Notes: generated from the letters alone by a model not told the origin. Positions 42,022 through 53,794 are shown, numbered from the stretch's first letter. The stretch is DNA of 64,000 bases from Calamus simplicifolius (GCA_900491605.1 UESW01004383.1:178079-242078); one strand, 5' to 3'. Made by a program: numbers and translations.

Positions 42022-43063
42022 ACATGATGGGTTGTGAAATTTATATGAAAAATAAAAAAGATCTTAGATATCAATCATACAGCCAAATGGATTGTGCGCG
42101 AGTTATTCCTGCATTTATGGAAGCTGAACCATGCACCTGTTAGGGATGCTTGGAGGCTACTACCCAAAAAAAATTACAACTTGATTTGCCCCAGACCAAT
42201 CTTATGTCACGTTATTGTTCAAGCATTTTCAATCCCATATGAAATGCTTAACATATGCACACATCTATCATGTATTCACAATCATACCAAAATATGATTG
42301 TTTGGCCAAAGAATGACATGTAGATCCTAATGTGAATAGCATATTTAGTCCAACTTTTCATATCATACCTATCTGTTTCAGCCAACCGCTTTTCCAACAA
42401 GTCTCTCCAGGTTGTATCAATCATAACCCTTTATTGAAATGTTAAGATAGCAAACATTGAACTGTCACTTCAAGATATATTAAGACATCCCTTAGGGCTT
42501 CCTAGAAAGCTCATCCAGCCTTCAAAGAACTCATATGGTGAGAAAGTAAGGATGCTCTTGCTCACTTTCCTTACTTGTTGCATCTAGCAAACATGGTATG
42601 ATTAACGTTCTACAGTGGAGGCAATCTTACAAAAAGTGTATGTCCATCTCAAACACCATATAGATCTTAGTTTATGCACACAGTTTCTCTAACTATGCAT
42701 AAACCTGAGCTCACTTGACAGCTGCCATCTCTAGGTGCTTATCAAGGTCTCATATCTGGCTTTCTTACATGTATAGGGTTACCAATAAAACCTTGATCAT
42801 GTAATTGCTGATCTTTAACATGATTGTCAGTCAAGTCGACTTAAGCCTAAATCTAATACTCCTCGAGTATGACAAATAAGTAGTCTCATCTTTGCATATT
42901 TTTTGAATGTCAAAGGCGATTGCCTGTATGAGTAGGCCAATCTCTTTACCCGTATGACATACTTGTTTTATTTATAAATAAGTGTCATATCACAAATGAT
43001 TGATTTCAAATCAAAATATATTTATTCAATTGAGTCAATAAAATAACAATACAAGTGATACAG
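42022..43063 (-). other. Long 3' non-coding part of element D
   Basis: About 1 kb between the end of RNase H and the LTR. It has no open frame. A long 3' untranslated stretch is seen in some plant copia lineages. Confidence 0.5.
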
Positions 43064-43592
43064 TCAAGACCGACGTAATCCCATGGATTTAACATGACCC
43101 ATAAATACGTATCTTGTGACAGGCTTAGTTAAAGGGTCAGCTATCATCCTATGCATGGAGACATACTCTGATATCATTAACTTCTGGGCTACAATATCTC
43201 TCACAATATTGTACTTGATGTCAATGTGTTTGGTTCTACTATGATATTTGGAGTCCTTCATGTGTGCAATAGCCGCTTGGTTATCACAACATAATCGTAC
43301 AGGCCCATTAGTTAATACACTGACTCCCAAATGCAGTAGGAATCTTTCAACCAAACTGCCTCTGCACTGGATCTGAACATGCTACGAACTCAGCCTCCAT
43401 GGTTGCTAATGCTACACATGACTGCTTTTTGCTACTCCACGATATGACTCTATTGTTTAGTGAGAAGACATATCCAGATGTAGATTTATCACCCCAATCA
43501 GCGTTTGTATATCCTAGTAGTTGCAGATCATGTTCTTGATAGCAGAGCATATAGTTTGCAGTGCCTTTGAGGTATCTGAAAATTCTTTTCAT
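43064..43592 (-). pseudogene. Element D RNase H remnant
   Basis: Copia RNase H: YTNADWGDKSTSGYVFSLNNR, SWSSKKQSCVALATMEAEFVA, then, after a frameshift near 43350, RLCCDNQAAIAHMKD, the RTKHIDIKYNIVRD block and a MIADPLTKP end. The catalytic Asp and Glu positions are still visible, but the frame is broken. Confidence 0.8.
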
Positions 43593-44502
43593 AGATTTTC
43601 AGTGCTCACGTCCTGGGTTCGACTGGTATCGACTGACTAATCCTACGACATAACAAACATCTGGATGGGTGCGCATCATGGCATACATTAAACCGCCAAT
43701 TAACAACACTAGCATAAGGAATATTCTTCATGTCATTGATTTCATCTAGGGTCTTTGGACACATTGTCAGGCTCAAGCCATCACCCTTGGCGATAGGAGT
43801 GTCTATGGGATTGCAATTTTACATATGAAATCGCTCAAGTACTTTGTTGATATATGTTTCTTGTGAAAGAGATATCAACTTTCTTGATTGATCTCTCAGG
43901 ATCTTCACCCCGAGAATGTAGCTTGCATCACCCATGTCCTTCATATCAAAAGTTGAGGACAACCATTCCTTAACAATGGCGACAAACTCCTTATTCCTTC
44001 CAGCTATCAAAATATCATCCACATATAAAGATAATATCACAAAATTGTCTTTGAACCTTTTGACATACACACAGTGGTCTTCATCGATCATTGAAAAACC
44101 AAAAGTTAACATCACTCAATGAAATCTCAATACCACTGTCTGGATGATTGTTTTAATCCATAGATTGGCTTATCCATGTAGATCTCCTCATCCAGTTCTC
44201 CATTGAGAAATGCTATCTTTATATCCATCTGGTGTAATTCGAGGTCCAAATGTGCGATGATAGCTAGAATCAAATGAATTGAGGTAAATTTCACCATTGG
44301 GGAGAAAGTATCCTCATAATCTATACCCTTTTTTTGGGTGAATCCTTTCACCAACAAGGCATGCTTTATACCTTTCTATGGATCCATCCGCTTTGCATTT
44401 GACTTTGAGAACCCATTTATTCCCAATAGCCTTACGCTCAGGCGCAAGATCAACCAAGATCCAAACATGGTTGAATCTCATACAGTCCATTTCCTCTTTC
44501 AT
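43593..44502 (-). pseudogene. Element D reverse transcriptase remnant
   Basis: Copia RT in several frames: WILVDLAPERKAIGNKWVL (44502-44314), GFTQKKGIDYEDTFSPMVKF and HQMDIKIAFLNGELDEEIYM (44357-44127), and the catalytic block LYVDDILIAGRN with DMGDASYILGV (44115-43819). Multiple frameshifts and a missing stretch between GELDEEIYM and IYGLKQ mark decay. Confidence 0.82.
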
Positions 44503-44610
44503 TGCCTTTTTCCATTTATCCTTTGCAGGGCATGAGAGCGCCTCAGAAATTGTTTTAGGCTCATCCTCATCTAATGGAGAAACTATAAGTGTCTCATTTT
44601 CGATTAAAAA

Positions 44611-45518
44611 TCATCGACGCTTAGTAATTGGACGATTACTCCTTCTCAATGAAGGTTCCGAGGAATCTTGCTGGCTCCTTCCACTCAAAATAGGCGGTTG
44701 AAGTGGACCATTATCCTTCTCAATAGACTGATTTTGTGAGTCAACTTCTTCAGATTTATTCATTTCATAGAATGAATTATTTCTCTCAATTTCTCCTCTG
44801 CCAGGAAATTCATTCTCTAAGAATGTAACATCTCGTGATTCCATTTCAGTCATAATACCATCATCACGTTCATCAATGAACAAGTAACCCTTGGAAGAAT
44901 CAGAATATTTAATAAAAATACACTTCTTCCCTCTTGGTCCCAACTTGCCATGTTTGTGAGATGTGTTATGAACATAGGCTGCCGATCCCCAAGGCCTCAA
45001 AAAGCTAAGATCAGGCTTTCTTCTAGTCTACAACTCATAGGGTGTTGATGCGACTAATTTAGAGGGTACACAGTTGAGCACATATGCAGCAGTCAAAAGA
45101 GCATCTCCCCAATAGGAGATAGATAATTTTGCTTGCGCCATCATAGTCCTCACCATGTCTAATAGGGTTCTATTCCTTCTCTCTGCAACACCATTTTATT
45201 GCGGAGTATATGGAATTGTCAACTGTCTGACTATACCCTTTTCATCACAGAATTTCTCAAATTCTTCGGACAAGTACTCATGTCCTCTGTCTGTATGCAA
45301 TCCTTTGATTGTTGTGTTTAACTGATTCTCAACCATACTTCTAAATTTTCTAAAACAATCCATTGCTTCATATTTATGAGAGATTAGATAAACATAGCCA
45401 AAGCATGTGTAATCATCAATAAAAGTGATGAAATAGGAGGCACCATACCTCTCCCTCACACTCATAGGACCACATATGTCTGATTGAATAAGTTGCAATG
45501 GTTGAGTGGCAAGGAATG
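44611..45518 (-). pseudogene. Element D integrase remnant, cut by element E
   Basis: Integrase core with QLIQSDICGPMS, YFITFIDDYTCFGYVY, LHTDRGHEYLSEEF and a LTIPYTPQ end at a stop near 45198. It continues in other frames to a SWGDALLTAAYVLN-type region. The C-terminal LRPWGSAAYVHNTSHKHGKLG and the acidic linker (45000-44611) follow. The sequence ends at 45518, where element E's LTR starts, so the upstream part of D is displaced or lost. Confidence 0.8.
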
Positions 45519-46394
45519 TGATATGGCTAATCACCATCAGGCGGTATAATAACATCCCACACGATTTTTTGAAACAATCCCTACTTAGAGCTCGGCCCCG
45601 GATTCGGCTCGGCCATGGCTCTAGTCTTGCCTCGGCCCCGAATTCGGCTCGGCCATGGCTCCAGTCTTGCCTCGGCCCCGGATTCGGCTCGGCCATGGCT
45701 CCAGTCTCGCCTCGGCTCCGGATTCGGCTCGACCATGGCTCCAGTCTCGCCTCGGCCCAGGATTCAGCTCGGCCACTGCTCCAGTCTCGCCTCGGCCCCG
45801 GATTTAGCTCGGCCACGGCTCTAGTCTCGTCTCGGCCTCGGATTCAGCTCGACCACAGCTCTAGTCTTTCCTTGGCCTCAGATTTGGCTCCGCCACGGCT
45901 CCAGTCTTGCCTCAGCCCCAGATTTGGCTCGGCCATGGCTCCAGTCTTGCCTTGGCCCCAAATTCGATCCAGCTTCTTGAAACACAAACCACAGCACGGC
46001 CAGCCCACCTGTTATGGCCAGAATTATGGGCAGTTGCCAACACACTGCACAGTCGCCGATATTCTCGGCACCCATTCAATAATGGCACACCAGCCTACTG
46101 TTTACAAAGCTTATCCTAACAGAAGGGAGACCCAGCAGCTCTAAGGACATGTATAAAAAAAGGTCCCTAGCTTACAAGGCGAGGGGGACAAATCTCTACA
46201 CTCCCACAAGCATTACTCCATTAAAAAGATTCATGTTCTACCAACCACTGACTTGAGCTTCGGAGGGTCCCATCGGAATCACCGGTCCGAGGCTTTTTTG
46301 CAGGTTCTCGGAGGAAGACGGCGCTTCCTCCACACTTCCTACAACCTGTGGAGATCTCTGCCCACCAGCGCTCACCGCAAGTGATTTGGCAGCA
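45519..46394 (+). repeat. 5' LTR of element E
   Basis: Begins TGATATGGCTAATCACCA and ends near TTTGGCAGCA, aligned with the LTR of element A. Contains a 40-bp GC-rich tandem array (45588-45965), TATA box at 46152-46158 and a U5 block CTTCGGAGGGTCC shared with A. Its left edge cuts the integrase of element D. Confidence 0.7.
45588..45965 (+). repeat. 40-bp GC-rich tandem repeat in LTR U3 of E
   Basis: About nine copies of a 40-bp unit containing GCTCGGCCATGGCTCCAGTC and TCGCCTCGGCCCCGGATTCG. It lies upstream of the TATA box. Long frames on both strands across it are by-products of the repeat. Confidence 0.9.
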
Positions 46395-46480
46395 ATAGAT
46401 TGGCGCACCAAAAAGGGGGGCCAGTAGACAGACGTTCACCCTCACGCATCTGCGACCACTCAACTTCTGCAAGGAAGACG
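46395..46480 (+). other. Primer-binding and leader region of element E
   Basis: Directly after the LTR comes ATAGATTGGCGCACCAAAAA. A TGGCGC-type sequence just inside the LTR is where the tRNA primer binds in many plant gypsy elements. The exact tRNA cannot be named with confidence. Confidence 0.45.
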
Positions 46481-47918
46481 ATGGTGACGACGCAAGCTCA
46501 GGAAGCCTCCACCAGTCATGCTGTGGAATACCTTCCGCGGGCTGAACAATCGAAGGCCAACCTCCATGTTTTGCCTCTTGCACCAACACAGGCTAGCCAG
46601 TCCGATCGGCTTAACATCCTGACTAATCAGGTACAAGATTGATGATGGTGGTGCGGGACTGTAGGAACACTGCTTCGCCGCCATGCCTTTGCCACCTCAA
46701 CCCCCTCTGCCTCATGAGGAGGGTCATGGTGCCAGTCAACCTCATTAGGGCAGGACTCCTCCTGAGGCCTCCCACCACTCGCTCTCTGAACCTCGCCATC
46801 GGGAGACCTCAAAGCGACGGCGATCTCTCTCCCACCATTCTGAACGTTCCCACTGGCGTTATGGAGAGAAGGAACCAAGACATGTGCACTCCCTGCACCA
46901 GCGGTCTTCCCCATCCTCATCTTCCAACTCCTCTAAAGAAGACACCGACAGAAAGGCTGCTCGTCGGGCCGATCGGCGGCTTGATGAGTATCATCAGCGA
47001 TTGGAGGAGCTTAGTCGCCAGATCGCCAACCCTCACGGGATGGACTACGACCACCGTCTCCCACTTTCTCGCCGCATCATGGAGGAGCCGGTCCCACCTC
47101 GGTTCCGTCTTCCCCAGTTGGACCCATACGACGGCACAACGGATCCTCTGGACCACTTGAAGAGCTACAAGGTCCTCATGCAAGTCCAGGGAGCGACGGA
47201 CTCTCTCCTGTGTGTTGCCTTTCCGGCCACACTTTGGAAGGCGGCGTGCGCATGGTATTCTCGTTTGCCACCGCGCAGCATCAATTCTTTCAGACAACTC
47301 GAGCGAACTTTCCTAGCCCACTTTGATGCATGCTGGAAGATCCCTCAAGTGGCTGATAGTTTATTCGCTGTCCAGCAAAGAAGCAGCGAAACTCTGAAGG
47401 ACTTCGTTGCTCGGTTCAAGGAAGCCGCGCTCGAGGTTTATAACTTAGAGGACTCTGTAGCCACCCTAGCCCTGAAGCGAGGACTCCATCCTTTCATATT
47501 TACCTATTCCCTTGATAAGAAGCCTCCTAGCTCCTACGCCGAACTGTTGAGCCGGGCGCAAAAGTACATTCGCACCGACGAAGCGGATTCTACCAGGAGG
47601 GAGGTCGACAAAGGTTCTAGCAAGAAATCGATGCCCACGGAGCCTGCTGGAGGACGATCCAGGAAGTCTGAGCCTCCTCGTCGCTCAGACAACCGGCCTC
47701 AAACACTTGTTCCCAGGGAGCAGTTCACTCCTCTCCTTGCTCCAATATCTCACATCCTGTTGGAAATCGAGGATGAGCCCTACTTTCGACGTCCACCCCC
47801 CATGAAGTCAAGGATCCCCCGCAGCAAGGAGCTCTACTGCCGGTATTACCGAGACTATGGTCATGACACTGAAGACTACCGCCTTTTGAAGAAGGCCATT
47901 GAAGAACTTGTCCAGTAG
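46481..47918 (+). pseudogene. Element E gag
   Basis: A likely start is at 46481 (MVTTQAQEAS). A stop at 46640-46642 and a frameshift follow. The main frame (46884-47918) has a charged Arg/Ser-rich segment, then the Retrotrans_gag region with PPRFRLPQLDPYDGTTDPLD, CVAFPATLWKAACAWYSRLP, FRQLERTFLAHFDACWKIP and ETLKDFVARFKEAALEVYNL. It ends with a cysteine/histidine box YCRYYRDYGHDTEDY, in which the last Cys of the usual knuckle is Tyr. It is the capsid protein. The C-terminal two thirds is intact. Confidence 0.82.
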
Positions 47919-47924
47919 GGTCAC

Positions 47925-48514
47925 TTGGGCAAGTTCGTTCAGAGAGAAAACCTCCCTGCTCCGGGCCCGTCAGCGTCTCCTGCACCTCAGATTGGCATGG
48001 ACAACACCCCGACGGAGAAGACGATAGCCATGATTTCCTGGGGGGCAGGCAGCAATTCAAAAAGACGGCATGAGGGGTTAGATTCTGTAATTTCTTTCTT
48101 TAGAAAGGACTTGGACGGGGTAGTTAACAAACATGACGACAGCATTGTCGTGTCTATGACAATAGCCAAACACCCTGTAAAAAGAATTCTAGTGGATAGT
48201 GGAAGTTCTGTTGATGTTTTGAGCTACAAAGCCTTTGTTCGAATGAACTTGTCTGACTCTTCTCTCCAACCCGTCACCATGCCTTTGATGGTTTTACTGG
48301 AGATTCTGTGAAGGTCGAAGGGGAGATCGCTCTCCCTGTCACCGCTGGGACTCCACCGCGTCAGAGTACGGTAGTCATAAACTTCCTAGTGGTCCGGGTT
48401 CCATTAGCTTACAACGCTATCTTGGGAAGGCCTGGCTTGAATCTGTTAAATGTTGTTATCTCCACCAAGAGATTGCTGGTGAGGTTCCCCACTGACGAAG
48501 GGGTCAGAAAATAA
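47925..48514 (+). pseudogene. Element E protease
   Basis: An aspartic protease with active-site motif RILVDSGSSVDVLSYKAF, then in another frame KVEGEIALPVTAG and YNAILGRPGLNLL. The frameshift lies near 48300. It would cut the Gag-Pol polyprotein. It lies 6 bases after the gag stop in the same direction. In this copy it is inactive. Confidence 0.8.
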
Positions 48515-48992
48515 AGGGAGAACAGAGCCCGCCATCGCTCTGCTACCACTTAGCCCCCAGTCCATAAGAGGCGGTGTCGGCAGCAGCGCCTGAACCACTC
48601 GACCCTCGAGACTTGGAGAGGAGAGGGAGCCCACTGAGCGCCTCTAATCTTCCCCTTGGGGGAGGATCCGACGAGAACTATCTAGGTTGGAGCGCTACTT
48701 TCGGAAGAAGCATGTGATCGACTCCTTGTTTTCCTGCGTGCCAACTCCGACATCTTCACATGATCGTCATCTGATATGTCAGGCATCCCTGAGGAGATAA
48801 TCACTCACCAGCTCAACCTCAAGCCAGAATGCTGGCCCGTTCGATAGAAGAAGAGGAGCTTCGCCCTAGATAGACAGAAGGCCATTGACGAGGAAATTCG
48901 CAAGCTGAAAGCTACCGGCCACATTCGGGAAGTTCACTATCCCGACTGGTTGGCTAACATCGTGATGGTCGTAAGGCCAACGGAGCTGGAGG
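48515..48992 (+). pseudogene. Element E pre-RT segment (decayed)
   Basis: Matches the first part of element A (from position 1): AGCCCGCCATCGCTCTGCTA here against the similar start of the window. Multiple stops are present. It leads into the RT with a KATGHIREVHYPDWLANIVM-type block around 48900-48965. Confidence 0.65.
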
Positions 48993-49400
48993 ATGTGTGT
49001 AGACTTCACGGACCTCAACAAAGCATGCCCCAAGGACAGCTTCCCTTTGCCTCGGATCGACCAAATGATGAACGCTATGTCCAGTCATGAGACCCTTAGC
49101 TTCATGGATGCCTTCTCTGGGTACAACCAAATCAGGATGAACCTAGTAGACGAGGAAGCTACCTCTTTCATAACCAAGAAGGGAATATACTGTTACAAGG
49201 TGATGCCATTCGGATTGAAGAATACGGGAGCCACTTACCAAAGGCTAATGAATAGAGTCTTCGAGGATCAGATCGGGCACAACATGGAGGTATACGTGGA
49301 CGACATGCTGATAAAAAGCGTTCACACCACCAACCATATCGCTGATCTGATGGAGACCTTCGGCAACCTCCGCCGCTGAACCCACGCAAGTGTGCCTTTG
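48993..49400 (+). pseudogene. Element E reverse transcriptase
   Basis: Reads MCVDFTDLNKACPKDSFPLP, LSFMDAFSGYNQIRM, the MPFGLKNTGATYQRLMN block and the catalytic VYVDDMLIKS. It carries a short deletion and frameshift at about 49375-49380, where element A has an additional DNLRRYQMRLNPRNC-type stretch. The upstream frame is also broken. The catalytic Asp pair is kept. Confidence 0.85.
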
Positions 49401-50080
49401 GGGTGACAGCCAGCAAGTTCCTGGGTTTCATGGTGACCCAACGAGGAATCGAGGCAAACCCTGATAAAGTTCGAGCCATCTTGGACATGAAGTCTCCCGC
49501 CAATAAGAAGGAGGTGCAACGCTTGATGGGAAGGGTGGCGGCCCTAAGCCATTTTCTGTCTAAGTCCATGGAGAGATGCTTTCCTTTCTTCAAGGCACTG
49601 CGTAGAGTCAACGGATTCGAATGGACGAGGGGGTGCCAGGAGGCCTTCGAGGGACTAAAAGAATTTTTATCCACCCCGCCACTGCTGTCTAAGCCGAGGG
49701 GTGGAGAAGAACTTCTTCTGTACCTCGCGGCCTCTTCCGAAGCGGTCAGTTTTGTGCTGGTTTGCATGGACACCGATGGAACGTAAAAGCCGCTGTACTA
49801 CACCAGCAAGGTGCTTCACAATGCGAAGACCAGATATTCAAGAATCGAGAAGATTATCTTCGCGTTGATTGTTTCTGCCCAGCATCTCGACCTTATTTTC
49901 AGGCTCATCCAATCGTGGTAGTCATAGACCAACCACTTAAGGCAGTTCTTTCTTATCCCGACACTTCTAGCCGACTGCGAAGTGGGCACTCAAGCTGGGA
50001 GAATTCGACCTATCGTTCCGTCCCAGGTCGGCTATGAAGTCTCAAGTCTTGGCGGATCTTTTGTTCGAGTGCACTTGAGC
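49401..50080 (+). pseudogene. Element E RNase H (RT-associated)
   Basis: Reads FLGFMVTQRGIEANPDKV, KKEVQRLMGRVAALSHFLS, FFKALRRVNGFEWTRGCQ and LSTPPLLSKPRGGEELLLYL. After a stop near 49786 it continues with decayed pieces in other frames (PIVVVIDQPLKAVLSYPDTS) up to about 50080. It is inactive. Confidence 0.75.
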
Positions 50081-50114
50081 TGAGGAGCAGCCGAAAGAGT
50101 CCGGGGCAAACCCC

Positions 50115-50560
50115 TTGGGTCCTAGAACCGAAAGGAGAGATGACTGGATCCTTCATGTGGACGGAGCATCAAACTCCCAAGGGAGCGGAGCGGGCCTTAT
50201 CCTAGCTAGCCCAGATGGAGTCGTAACCGAGTATGCCCTCCATTTTCTCTTCCCAGCCACAAACAATCAGGCAAAGTATGAAGCCCTACTGTTCGGAATA
50301 AGATTGGCCCGGGAGCTCAGAGTGAACGCCTTAGAGTATTCACTGACTCCTAGCTAGTCACCGGCCAAATCAGAGGTGAATACGAGGCTCAAGATCTTAC
50401 TATGTCCCGTTACTTAAACGTGGTGCAGTCACAAGCCTCTCCTTTAGCCTACTTCAGCGTCAGCTACATTCCTCGGGAGGAGAACACCAGAGCTGACGCC
50501 CTGTCTTGATTAGCCACCTCGGTCGACAGGGCTTTGGGAAGAACTTACGTAGAGCATGTG
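50115..50560 (+). pseudogene. Element E second RNase H
   Basis: Reads DDWILHVDGASNSQGSGAGL, TEYALHFLFPATNNQAKYEA and LLFGIRLARELRVNALE, then a frame break near 50335. A YIPREENTRADALS-type end lies near 50467-50510. The Asp of HVDGAS and the Glu of KYEA are catalytic-type residues and are kept. This domain marks the Tat lineage. Confidence 0.78.
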
Positions 50561-51855
50561 GAAGCCCCGAGCATCGAAGCCATAGAAGAAGCCCTGTCGG
50601 TCAAGCAAGAGCCTTCTTGGATGGACGCTTATACCCGGTATTTCACCAACGACGCCTTCCCTAAAGACCCGGCTGAGGCCAAACTGCTCAAGCAGTAAGC
50701 CCCGAAGTTTCTAATGATGGAAGGAAAGCTCTACCGAAGGTCGTTCTTGTACCCAGTCCTTAGATGTGTCGGCCCTACGGAAGCGGATTATATCTTACGA
50801 GAAATCCATGAGGGCATATGCGGAAGTCATCTGGGGGGCAGGGCCCTGGCATATAAAGCTTTGCGGCAGGGATACTATTGGTTGAAAATAAGGGAGGATG
50901 CATCCAAGCTTGTCCGAAAGTGCAACAGTTGTCAACGCCATGCCAACATCCAGCGGCAACCAACGTCCCAGCTGACCCCCTGACTGCGCCTTGGCCATTG
51001 GCCTAGTGGGGTATGGACATCCTGGGACCATTCTCTCCAGCATTCGGTCAGCGCAAATTTCTGTTGGTAGCTGTCGACCATTTCACTAAGTGGATCGAAG
51101 CCGAAGCACTCGCCAAGATCACCGAGGGCAAGGTGAGGTCCTTCTTCTGGAAATCTATAGTGTGTCGGTTTGGGTTGCCGCACACTCTCGTCACTAACAA
51201 CGGCCAGCAGTTTGACAACACGGCCTTCCGGGTGTTCTGCACCGAGCTAGGCATCCATCAGCAGTTCACCTCCATAGGATATCCTCATACCAACGACGCG
51301 GCTGAAGTAACCAACCGCATTATTCTTCAAGGGCTTAGAGCACGGCTAGATGACTATAAAGGACGGTGGGTGGAGGAGCTCCCCAAGGCACTATGGGCCT
51401 ACCACATGACACCGCGAGCCTCCACCGGAGAGACTTCTTTCAGCCTAGTCTTCGGGTATGAAGCTATCATTCCTATGGAGATAGGTGCCCCAAGCCCTCG
51501 GACGAAGTGGTACAGTGAGGGGGATAACCCAAATCAGTTGCGGGCGGGCCAACCTTGACCTAGTGGAAGAATTACGGGACCAGGCGCAACTCCGGATGGC
51601 AGCTTACCGATAGCGAACGACCAAGTATTACAATGATCGCGTCCGCCCCAAGGCTTTCCTGCCAGGCAACCTGGTCCTCCGATGAGCCGAAGTTTCAAAG
51701 CCGACGGAAGGAAGCAAGCTAGCTCCAAAATGGGAGGGTCCTTACTGAGTCACGGAGGCACTCCACCACGAAGTGTACAAGATTGAGGAGCTGGATGGGA
51801 AACCTCTACCTCGCACTTGGAATGCGGACAACCTGCGTCAGTACTATCAATAGTT
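50561..51855 (+). pseudogene. Element E integrase with altered catalytic motif
   Basis: An H2C2 zinc-binding domain (REIHEGICGSHLGGRALAYK, VRKCNSCQRHANIQ) is followed by the core (MDILGPFSPAFGQRKFLLVA, DHFTKWIEAEALAKI, LVTNNGQQFDNTAF). The C-terminal part (WEGPYx then KIEELDGKPLPR) runs to the QYYQ end near 51852. The second catalytic Asp (TDNG in element A) is Asn here (TNNG), and the usual NGQAEVTNR reads NDAAEVTNR. Stops lie near 50697, 50981, 51557, 51612 and 51683. It is inactive. Confidence 0.83.
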
Positions 51856-51929
51856 GTTCATGACTTTAATTCGGAAATGCCTGCCAGAATATTATTCATT
51901 TCCTTACTAATGAAAGTCTCTAAGCCCGA

Positions 51930-52319
51930 GCCTCCCCTCGGCACCTAAGCCCGGCTCCGCGTCGGCACTCCAAGGTCGAGTCTCCTCTCGGCACTTAAGC
52001 CCGGCTCCGCATCGACACTCCAAGCCCGAGTCTACCCTCGGCACCTAAGCCCAGCTCCATGTCGGCACTCCAAGGCCGAGTCTCCCCTCGGCACTTAAGC
52101 CCGGCTCCGTGTCGGCACTCCAAGCCCGAGTCTACCCTCGACACCTAAGCCCAGCTCCATGTCGGCACTCCAAGCCTGAGTCTCCCCTCGGCACCTAAGC
52201 CCGGCTCCGCGTCGGCACTCCAAGCCCGAGCCTCTCCTTGGCACTTAAGCCCGGCTCTGCATCGGCACTCCAAGCCCGAGCCTCCCCTCAGCACCTAAGC
52301 ACGGCTCTGCATCGGCACT
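51930..52319 (+). repeat. 50-bp GC-rich minisatellite at 3' side of E
   Basis: About eight copies of a roughly 50-bp unit made of two halves: AAGCCCGGCTCCGCGTCGGC followed by ACTCC, and AAGCCCGAGTCTCCCCTCGG followed by CACC. It is related in sequence and position to the 24-bp array of element A. It is cut off by the LTR of element F. Confidence 0.88.
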
Positions 52320-53792
52320 TGTTGACCCAATTATTAATTTTGATGATTAATAAAGGAATTGAGTATATTCATTGTGTTACTAATAAATTTAACAAGTGTT
52401 TCAGGGCTTAAAAATATTTGTTTAATCAAAAGGCATCAAGAAACGTGTTTTGAATCAAGTGCCAAAGGTAAGTTTCAAAATTTAGAGCCTGGAGTCGACA
52501 CCTAGAAAGTCTGGAGCCGACCCCATGGCCAATCAAATGTCTTTCTAATTTTGATACGGTCCGAAGCCGACACCCAGAGTTTCGGAGCCAACACTTACAG
52601 TGTCTGGAGCTGACTCCGACATGGGGATAGAACGCATGATTTTTGACTACCTTGGAGCCGACACTTACAGTCTTTTGGAGCTGACACCTGAACATGGTGA
52701 GCCGACACTTTACTTTTTCGGAGCTGACTCCTCAACGAGCTCAGAACTTTCTATTTTTGGATACACGACTTGGAGCCGACACCTGAAAAGTTGGAGCCGA
52801 CTCCAACCTGTCAGGAACGGTTTTTTAAATTGCCAGATCAGCTCAAACGGTAATATTTCTTTACCTAACCCCTAACGGCTATATTTCATGTATGGAAAAA
52901 CTTTCCAGGTACATTCCAACGGCTAGTTTCACACCCAAAAATGGATTAAACGGAATCTATAAAAGGGAAAAGAGCATTCGTTTGAAAAAAAAGGGAAAAA
53001 TGAAAATATAGAGAAATCATATTGAAAAAATCCGAGAGGTCTTGAGCAAGAAATCAAGAGAAAAGAATCCACGCTCAAATTCTTCCACTCCAAAAAGCTC
53101 AAAGAGAAATCCAAGGCATTCAACTTGAAAAATCGAAGGATTTTTCAAAAGAAGAAAAAGCCCTATTTTTGTGATTTCCCAACTTCTCATCTGCAACATC
53201 TGTGAAGAATCGGAGCTGAGGCTTGATTCAACATCTCAAAAGAGAAGAGGAAAGAAGAAAAGAAGAAAAGCTCAAATCCAATCATCTTCAAATCAGGCTT
53301 TTCTAAACTTGTTTATTTACTTTAAATATTTGCTCATTTAAGGAGCTGTGTGTTATTGTAAACATTATTCTTTCTTGTTTTTGCTAGTTCAATCAGAGAG
53401 ATTGAATTAGTGGAGGTAGTATACCTCAGGACAAGCTAGATTAGCTCGTGTTAGGGTTTTGTGCTGGTGAGCTTGGAAAACCAGATGGGTTCGTTGTGAT
53501 CCCTGGGAAACAACAAGTTTTGAGTTGTGATCTTGTAAAACAACTCGGCTGTAATCTAGTTGATTATAGTGTGGACCCAAGTGGAACTTGGGAGTGGACG
53601 TAGGTGTTGGATACACCGAACCACTATAAAATTTTTGTGTTTATCGTGCTTTAATTGTCTCTCTCTCTATCTCTTCATTTGTGATTGAAATTTATTCTGC
53701 ACTTAATTATTTCAAAGCCAATAGTTTTAAAAGGCTAAAATTTTAAGAACCCAATTCATCCCCCTCCTCTTGGGCTACCATCTGGGCCAACA
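52320..53792 (+). repeat. 5' LTR of element F
   Basis: TGTTGACCCAATTATTAATT at the start, CATCTGGGCCAACA at the end. U3 motif array at 52490-52805; TATA box CTATAAAAG at 52957-52965. It ends like the LTRs of B and G (TCTGGGCCAACA) but begins differently. Confidence 0.9.
52490..52805 (+). repeat. GTCGAC/GCCGAC motif array in U3 of F
   Basis: About a dozen GGAGCCGACAC / GGAGTCGACAC motifs at 18-40 bp spacing, about 150-470 bp before the TATA box. It matches the arrays of B and G in position. Confidence 0.85.
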
Positions 53793-53794
53793 AT

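Larger units (their letters stand above)
41664..45518 (-). mobile_element. Element D: Ty1/copia element, 3' part, broken by element E
   Basis: Minus-strand copia integrase, RT and RNase H remnants lie to the right of a 346-bp LTR. The coding region stops abruptly at 45518, where the LTR of element E begins. A 65-bp stretch at 61906-61970 may be part of its gag, so D may have spanned the whole E/F cluster. Its other LTR was not found in the window. Confidence 0.75.
45519..52319 (+). mobile_element. Element E: Ty3/gypsy Tat-type element, 3' end missing
   Basis: Order seen: 5' LTR, PBS region, gag, protease, RT, RNase H, second RNase H, integrase, GC-rich minisatellite. It then ends abruptly at element F, without the antisense ORF or 3' LTR that element A has. 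It is related to A across pol (many identical blocks) but differs in LTR repeats. All genes carry stops or frameshifts. Confidence 0.85.

Noticed and set aside
41901..42297. Two short plus-strand frames in the LTR and 3' part of element D
   Set aside because: They overlap a non-coding LTR edge and an untranslated stretch, and have no recognisable motif.
45506..46144. 212-residue plus-strand frame and others over the LTR of element E
   Set aside because: By-product of the 40-bp repeat in U3. Composition is that of the repeat and several frames are open at once.
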